Shown here piece after piece: positions 5,939 through 9,059 of a stretch of 9,059 nucleotides of DNA; the stretch's first letter is position 1, and the number at the start of each line of letters is the position of its first letter. The notes beneath the pieces are model-generated. The model saw only the letters and a list, made by a program, of their open reading frames with translations. It was not told the origin of the DNA and searched no databases. The translations under genes and the position numbers were made by a program. The stretch comes from Polynucleobacter meluiroseus. Its GTDB lineage: Bacteria; Pseudomonadota; Gammaproteobacteria; Burkholderiales; Burkholderiaceae. Where the stretch lies: positions 1 through 9,059 of the forward strand of contig CAMBJN010000047.1 of assembly GCA_945867755.1 (NCBI GenBank), given 5' to 3'.

Positions 5939-8416
5939 CTATTGATGCCATGATCGACGTTGTGATTCACGCCAATCTTTTCTAAACCAATGCTTTCCTT
6001 TAAATTCCCAAATTTGAGCTCCTGTGTGAGTAGTTTCAAGAATTGGAATCTCGCGCTCAACATATCTCTCCACCACTTTCTTATTGGGGTGACGGTATCG
6101 ATTCCGATATCCCGCTTGTGCGACGGCCCATTGAGGCTTGATTGCATCAAGAAATATTGGGGATGAAGAAGTCGCACTGCCATGGTGAGGCATCAACAAA
6201 ATAGATGTCAACTCAACAGATGGTTTGTATTGATTGGCAATGATTGCCTCACCACCACGTTCAACATCACCCGTTAACCAAAATGAGTAATGCCCGTTTG
6301 TGACCTCTATGACACAACTTATTGCATTAGGCTTTCCAGTGTGGTGCACGCTGGCAAAGGACATCTCGGGGCCAGGATGCCAGACCTTGAATAAAACACC
6401 ATCCCACCGCCAACTTTGACCAGCTTGGCATGGCAAAGCTGGCAATTGAGAATCCTTGGCCTTATCAAGCAAAAAATGCCATTCCGGCAAGGTGCCTAGC
6501 AAATCTCCAAAGGTCACACCCTTCATCAAGCTCAATGTGCCACCGACATGATCCGTATCTTTATGACTGATGACCAGGCGATCAATGAACGAAATACCTT
6601 CACCCCTTAGAAATGGCAAAACATTTCTCTCTCCGGCATCTGATTGAGGGGATGTTTTTGGGCCGGTGTCATAGAGCAATCGTTTGCTGTTTGTTTCAAC
6701 CAGCACAGCGGTGCCCTGCCCAATATCTAAAACCGTTACCTTAAAGTCGCCATGAGCCACATCAGGAATCCTGGGCCAAAGTAATGGCAAGCAACAGCAA
6801 AGCCCCAGCAGTCTACTTTTATAACTCCGTGCCAATGGACCGGGTCTGATCGCGTAAATGATTCCTGCTGTAGAAATCACAAAAAATAAAAGGCTTGGTT
6901 GCGGTAAATAGGCAACAGACCAGAACCATGATGACATTGGCTTTAAAAACCAAGCCACCAACTCCATGCATGAATGCGCGATCCACAAACATCCATCGCT
7001 AATGGGTGATGGCAAAACAGCGCCCAACATGGCAAATGGGGTAACAATAAAACTCACCAAGGGAATGGCAAATGCATTCGCCAAAGGAGAAACCACAGAA
7101 AACTGCGAAAACCAATATAACGTTAGAGGTAGTAAAGCAATCGTCACCACCGCTTGCACGCGCGTGGCTTCTTTGAATGACTGCCACCATTTTTGTGATC
7201 GACTGTACCCGTATTCAGACATACCATCTTGTCCAGGCATGGCAAACAAGATAGCGGCGACAGCGCCAAATGAAAGCCAGAATCCAGGCGTGTAGGCAGC
7301 CCAGGGATCCAAGAAGAGAACAACAAACAAGGCCCACCACCAGATATCAAAAGCTCGAGTGATTCGACCAGTCCACAAAGCCACAGCAACCACACCCACC
7401 ATGTACATGGTTCTTTGCGCCGGTATCTGAAAGCCTGCAAGCCAGGTATAAATCAATGCCACCAGAAAGCCGCTCAATGCAGAAACTTTTTGAGTTGCAC
7501 ACAACATGGGTAGGGAACGACGACGCCATAAACGATTCGCCAAAGCAGCCCCCATGCCGGCCAACATCGTGACGTGTAAACCAGAAATACTAATTAAATG
7601 TCCAATACCGGTTGCATTGAACACGCGCCAATCATCTTGAGGAATTGCATTTTGCTCCCCCATCACCAAGGCAATCAATACACCAACGTAGGGAGCATCA
7701 TCAGGAGCTGATCGCTTGATGCGCTCGCGCAAATGCCAGCGAGTTAACTCAACGAATGTTGTAAAACTTAAATGAAAGTCATCTAAGAGGACCGGCTGCC
7801 ATGCTCTTGGCAAACCTTTTGCATTAGCTTTGACTGAACCAGTAGCACCAAGATCTTGTTGAAACATCCAACGCTCAAAATCAAATCCATGTGGGTTCAT
7901 AAGACCATGAGCTCTTTTAAGAACCACTGGTAAACGCCAACGTTGGCCGGGTTGGATATCTGGCAAGACTCCCTCACCGCGCCAACCGGGATACCAACCC
8001 AAAGAAAGTCGATTCGGAAATTCTTTTAGATCAATGACAATTGATTCATCTTCATGAATCACATCCTCGACTTTTAATGAAAATCTCAATGACTGGTCAC
8101 CCCGATGAGGCAGGCCATCAACCACCCCAGTCACCAACAATGGAACACCCTCTAATTCTTGAGCCAAGTCATTGCTCAGCCGCCCATGAGTCAAATAAGC
8201 AGACCAACTAAAACCCAATAAAAAGAGAACCATCATCCACAAAGAAATTTTTATCTTCGGTAATGTTGGAATTTTTAAAAATCTGACCAGATAAATCGTT
8301 AGCAGTAGACATCCGATGATTACGATGAGCTTTATCCATTGATCGCTGCTGGGTAGCTGCGGCAAAAAAAGTAAAAGAGATTCCCCGGCAATGAATGCCG
8401 TTAATAAGAAGCGCAA
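5939..8416 (-). CDS. comEC: ComEC/Rec2 DNA-uptake channel protein
   Basis: ComEC forms the inner-membrane channel that carries single-stranded DNA into the cytoplasm during natural transformation. The 825 residues have all three expected parts: an N-terminal membrane and soluble region (DUF4131-like, about 1-200, ending in the typical NPHGFDFERW and LGATGSV motifs), a polytopic Competence domain (about 225-525, with GIGHLISISGLHV at 270-282 and AGFQIPAQRT at 327-336), and a C-terminal metallo-beta-lactamase-like domain (about 558-805). The last keeps LDIGQGTAVLV (563-573), YDTGP, HKDTDH (618-623), TGDVERGGE, PHHGS (743-747) and a final AQAGYRNRYRHP, so the nuclease-like site looks intact. The start is TTG at 8414-8416: an in-frame TAA lies 18-20 bases upstream and the next ATG would remove about 60 residues including membrane segments. 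No good ribosome site is visible; the tatD stop is five bases upstream, suggesting coupled translation. Confidence 0.96.
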   Translation of the reverse strand: MRFLLTAFIAGESLLLFLPQLPSSDQWIKLIVIIGCLLLTIYLVRFLKIPTLPKIKISLWMMVLFLLGFSWSAYLTHGRLSNDLAQELEGVPLLVTGVVDGLPHRGDQSLRFSLKVEDVIHEDESIVIDLKEFPNRLSLGWYPGWRGEGVLPDIQPGQRWRLPVVLKRAHGLMNPHGFDFERWMFQQDLGATGSVKANAKGLPRAWQPVLLDDFHLSFTTFVELTRWHLRERIKRSAPDDAPYVGVLIALVMGEQNAIPQDDWRVFNATGIGHLISISGLHVTMLAGMGAALANRLWRRRSLPMLCATQKVSALSGFLVALIYTWLAGFQIPAQRTMYMVGVVAVALWTGRITRAFDIWWWALFVVLFLDPWAAYTPGFWLSFGAVAAILFAMPGQDGMSEYGYSRSQKWWQSFKEATRVQAVVTIALLPLTLYWFSQFSVVSPLANAFAIPLVSFIVTPFAMLGAVLPSPISDGCLWIAHSCMELVAWFLKPMSSWFWSVAYLPQPSLLFFVISTAGIIYAIRPGPLARSYKSRLLGLCCCLPLLWPRIPDVAHGDFKVTVLDIGQGTAVLVETNSKRLLYDTGPKTSPQSDAGERNVLPFLRGEGISFIDRLVISHKDTDHVGGTLSLMKGVTFGDLLGTLPEWHFLLDKAKDSQLPALPCQAGQSWRWDGVLFKVWHPGPEMSFASVHHTGKPNAISCVIEVTNGHYSFWLTGDVERGGEAIIANQYKPSVELTSILLMPHHGSATSSSPIFLDAIKPQWAVAQAGYRNRYRHPNKKVVERYVEREIPILETTHTGAQIWEFKGKHWFRKDWRESQRRSWHQ

Positions 8417-8421
8417 GTTGT

Positions 8422-9059
8422 CTAATCTTGAAAGTTAGGTAACTGAGCAAGCAATGTTGCCCAGCGAGGAATCACGCGCAAGGCGTTGTTGGCACAGATG
8501 GTCTGAGTTTGAGTGATAGATGTAGAACGAATTTCTGCAAGCACTGAGGAAATCTGCGGTAACTCTGCAGGCTCATTGCGATGGCTTACTTGTTTTGCCA
8601 ACCAAGCAGGAGGAATATCTGGCGCATCAGTTTCAAGAACAATGCATTCAAATGGCAATTCTTTGGCCAAGCGTCGAATTTGCAAAGCCCTGGGAAATGT
8701 CATCGCCCCACCAAAACCCATCACAAAATTTAACTTAATGAAATGCTCTGCTTGTTGAAAACTGCCATTGAATGCGTGTGCGATGCCTCCGATGATCTTT
8801 CTCGGTCTTAAGGCTTTCAAGATAGCATCTTGAGAGCGGCGCACGTGCAAAATCACCGGCAAATTAAATTCTTCCGCAAGATCAAGCTGCTTCTCAAAAA
8901 AGAATGACTGATGATTGGCCTCTAAATCAGGCAAAAAATAATCTAAACCAATCTCTCCGATTCCAACAAAACGAGGATCACCCATAGCTTCTATCACTGC
9001 ATGCCTTAGAAGCTCTAAATCTGATTCTTTTTCTTCGGGTGTAAAGATTGGATGAATGC
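8422..9059 (-). CDS. TatD-family metal-dependent hydrolase, N-terminus off window
   Basis: TatD-family proteins are TIM-barrel, two-metal hydrolases, several of which act as DNases. The frame continues past the GTG at 8995-8997 to the window end, reading IHPIFTPEEKESDLELLRHA before it. This matches the GLHP region of the family, so the GTG is internal and roughly 50 residues, including the N-terminal HxH metal motif, lie outside. Visible active-site residues are the Glu in GEIGLDY (8953-8955), His in VILHVRRSQD (8845-8847), His in GIAHAFNGS (8776-8778) and Asp in LETDAPDIPP (8626-8628). The pattern FNGSFQQAEHFIKL, FGGAMTFPRA and RNEPAELP resembles E. coli YjjV more than TatD itself, so no symbol is given. 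The TAG stop is five bases before the comEC TTG. I believe tatD next to comEC is a recurrent order in Burkholderiaceae. Confidence 0.95.
   Translation of the reverse strand, partial: IHPIFTPEEKESDLELLRHAVIEAMGDPRFVGIGEIGLDYFLPDLEANHQSFFFEKQLDLAEEFNLPVILHVRRSQDAILKALRPRKIIGGIAHAFNGSFQQAEHFIKLNFVMGFGGAMTFPRALQIRRLAKELPFECIVLETDAPDIPPAWLAKQVSHRNEPAELPQISSVLAEIRSTSITQTQTICANNALRVIPRWATLLAQLPNFQD

Noticed and set aside
5857..6183. A 108-codon open frame on the - strand running past the 3' end of comEC.
   Set aside because: It overlaps the conserved last domain of ComEC in another frame, has no recognisable domain and no ribosome site; it is a frame shadow.
6548..6565. HKDTDH in ComEC instead of the HxHxDH motif of metallo-beta-lactamases, as a possible dead site.
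   Set aside because: An Asp at this position is normal for the ComEC family, and the other motifs of the domain are intact.
6966..7440. Open frames of about 100 codons on both strands within comEC.
   Set aside because: They lie across the Competence domain membrane region and are Cys-rich by-products of its codon pattern, with no start signals.

Overview
The window looks like chromosomal DNA of a betaproteobacterium of the Burkholderiaceae, most likely Polynucleobacter or a close relative. This is inferred from protein character, moderate GC content (mid-40s percent by eye) and the gene neighbourhoods tatD-comEC and pyrG-kdsA-eno-ftsB, which are familiar in this group. No rRNA, tRNA, insertion sequence or CRISPR array is visible.

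Layout: on the + strand, the left edge carries the 3' nine-tenths or so of hslO (redox chaperone Hsp33), open through base 1. All other genes lie on the - strand. Read in their own direction from the right edge they are: a TatD-family hydrolase cut by the window end; comEC, five bases after tatD; a 147-bp gap holding a good sigma70-type promoter; the cluster pyrG, kdsA, eno, ftsB with gaps of only 18-33 bp; a 165-bp spacer; and the toxin-antitoxin pair higB-higA, whose stop codon overlaps the hslO stop codon tail to tail. No stretch above 300 bp lacks a gene.

Function: pyrG (CTP synthesis) and kdsA (KDO-8-phosphate synthesis) both feed lipopolysaccharide assembly, since CTP is needed to activate KDO. 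Eno is glycolytic and also supplies the phosphoenolpyruvate used by KdsA. FtsB is a divisome linker. These four form a growth and envelope operon read from the promoter upstream of pyrG. ComEC is the inner-membrane DNA-uptake channel, suggesting natural transformation potential. Hsp33 protects proteins during oxidative stress.

The accessory part is higBA, fitted between hslO and ftsB. Its upstream region contains two directly abutting 19-bp palindromes made of four identical 7-mers, an unusually clean candidate operator array for HigA. No wholly new system was found. The most useful second-look items are that array, the translation asymmetry between toxin and antitoxin, the metal-dependent type of KdsA, and the TTG start of comEC.
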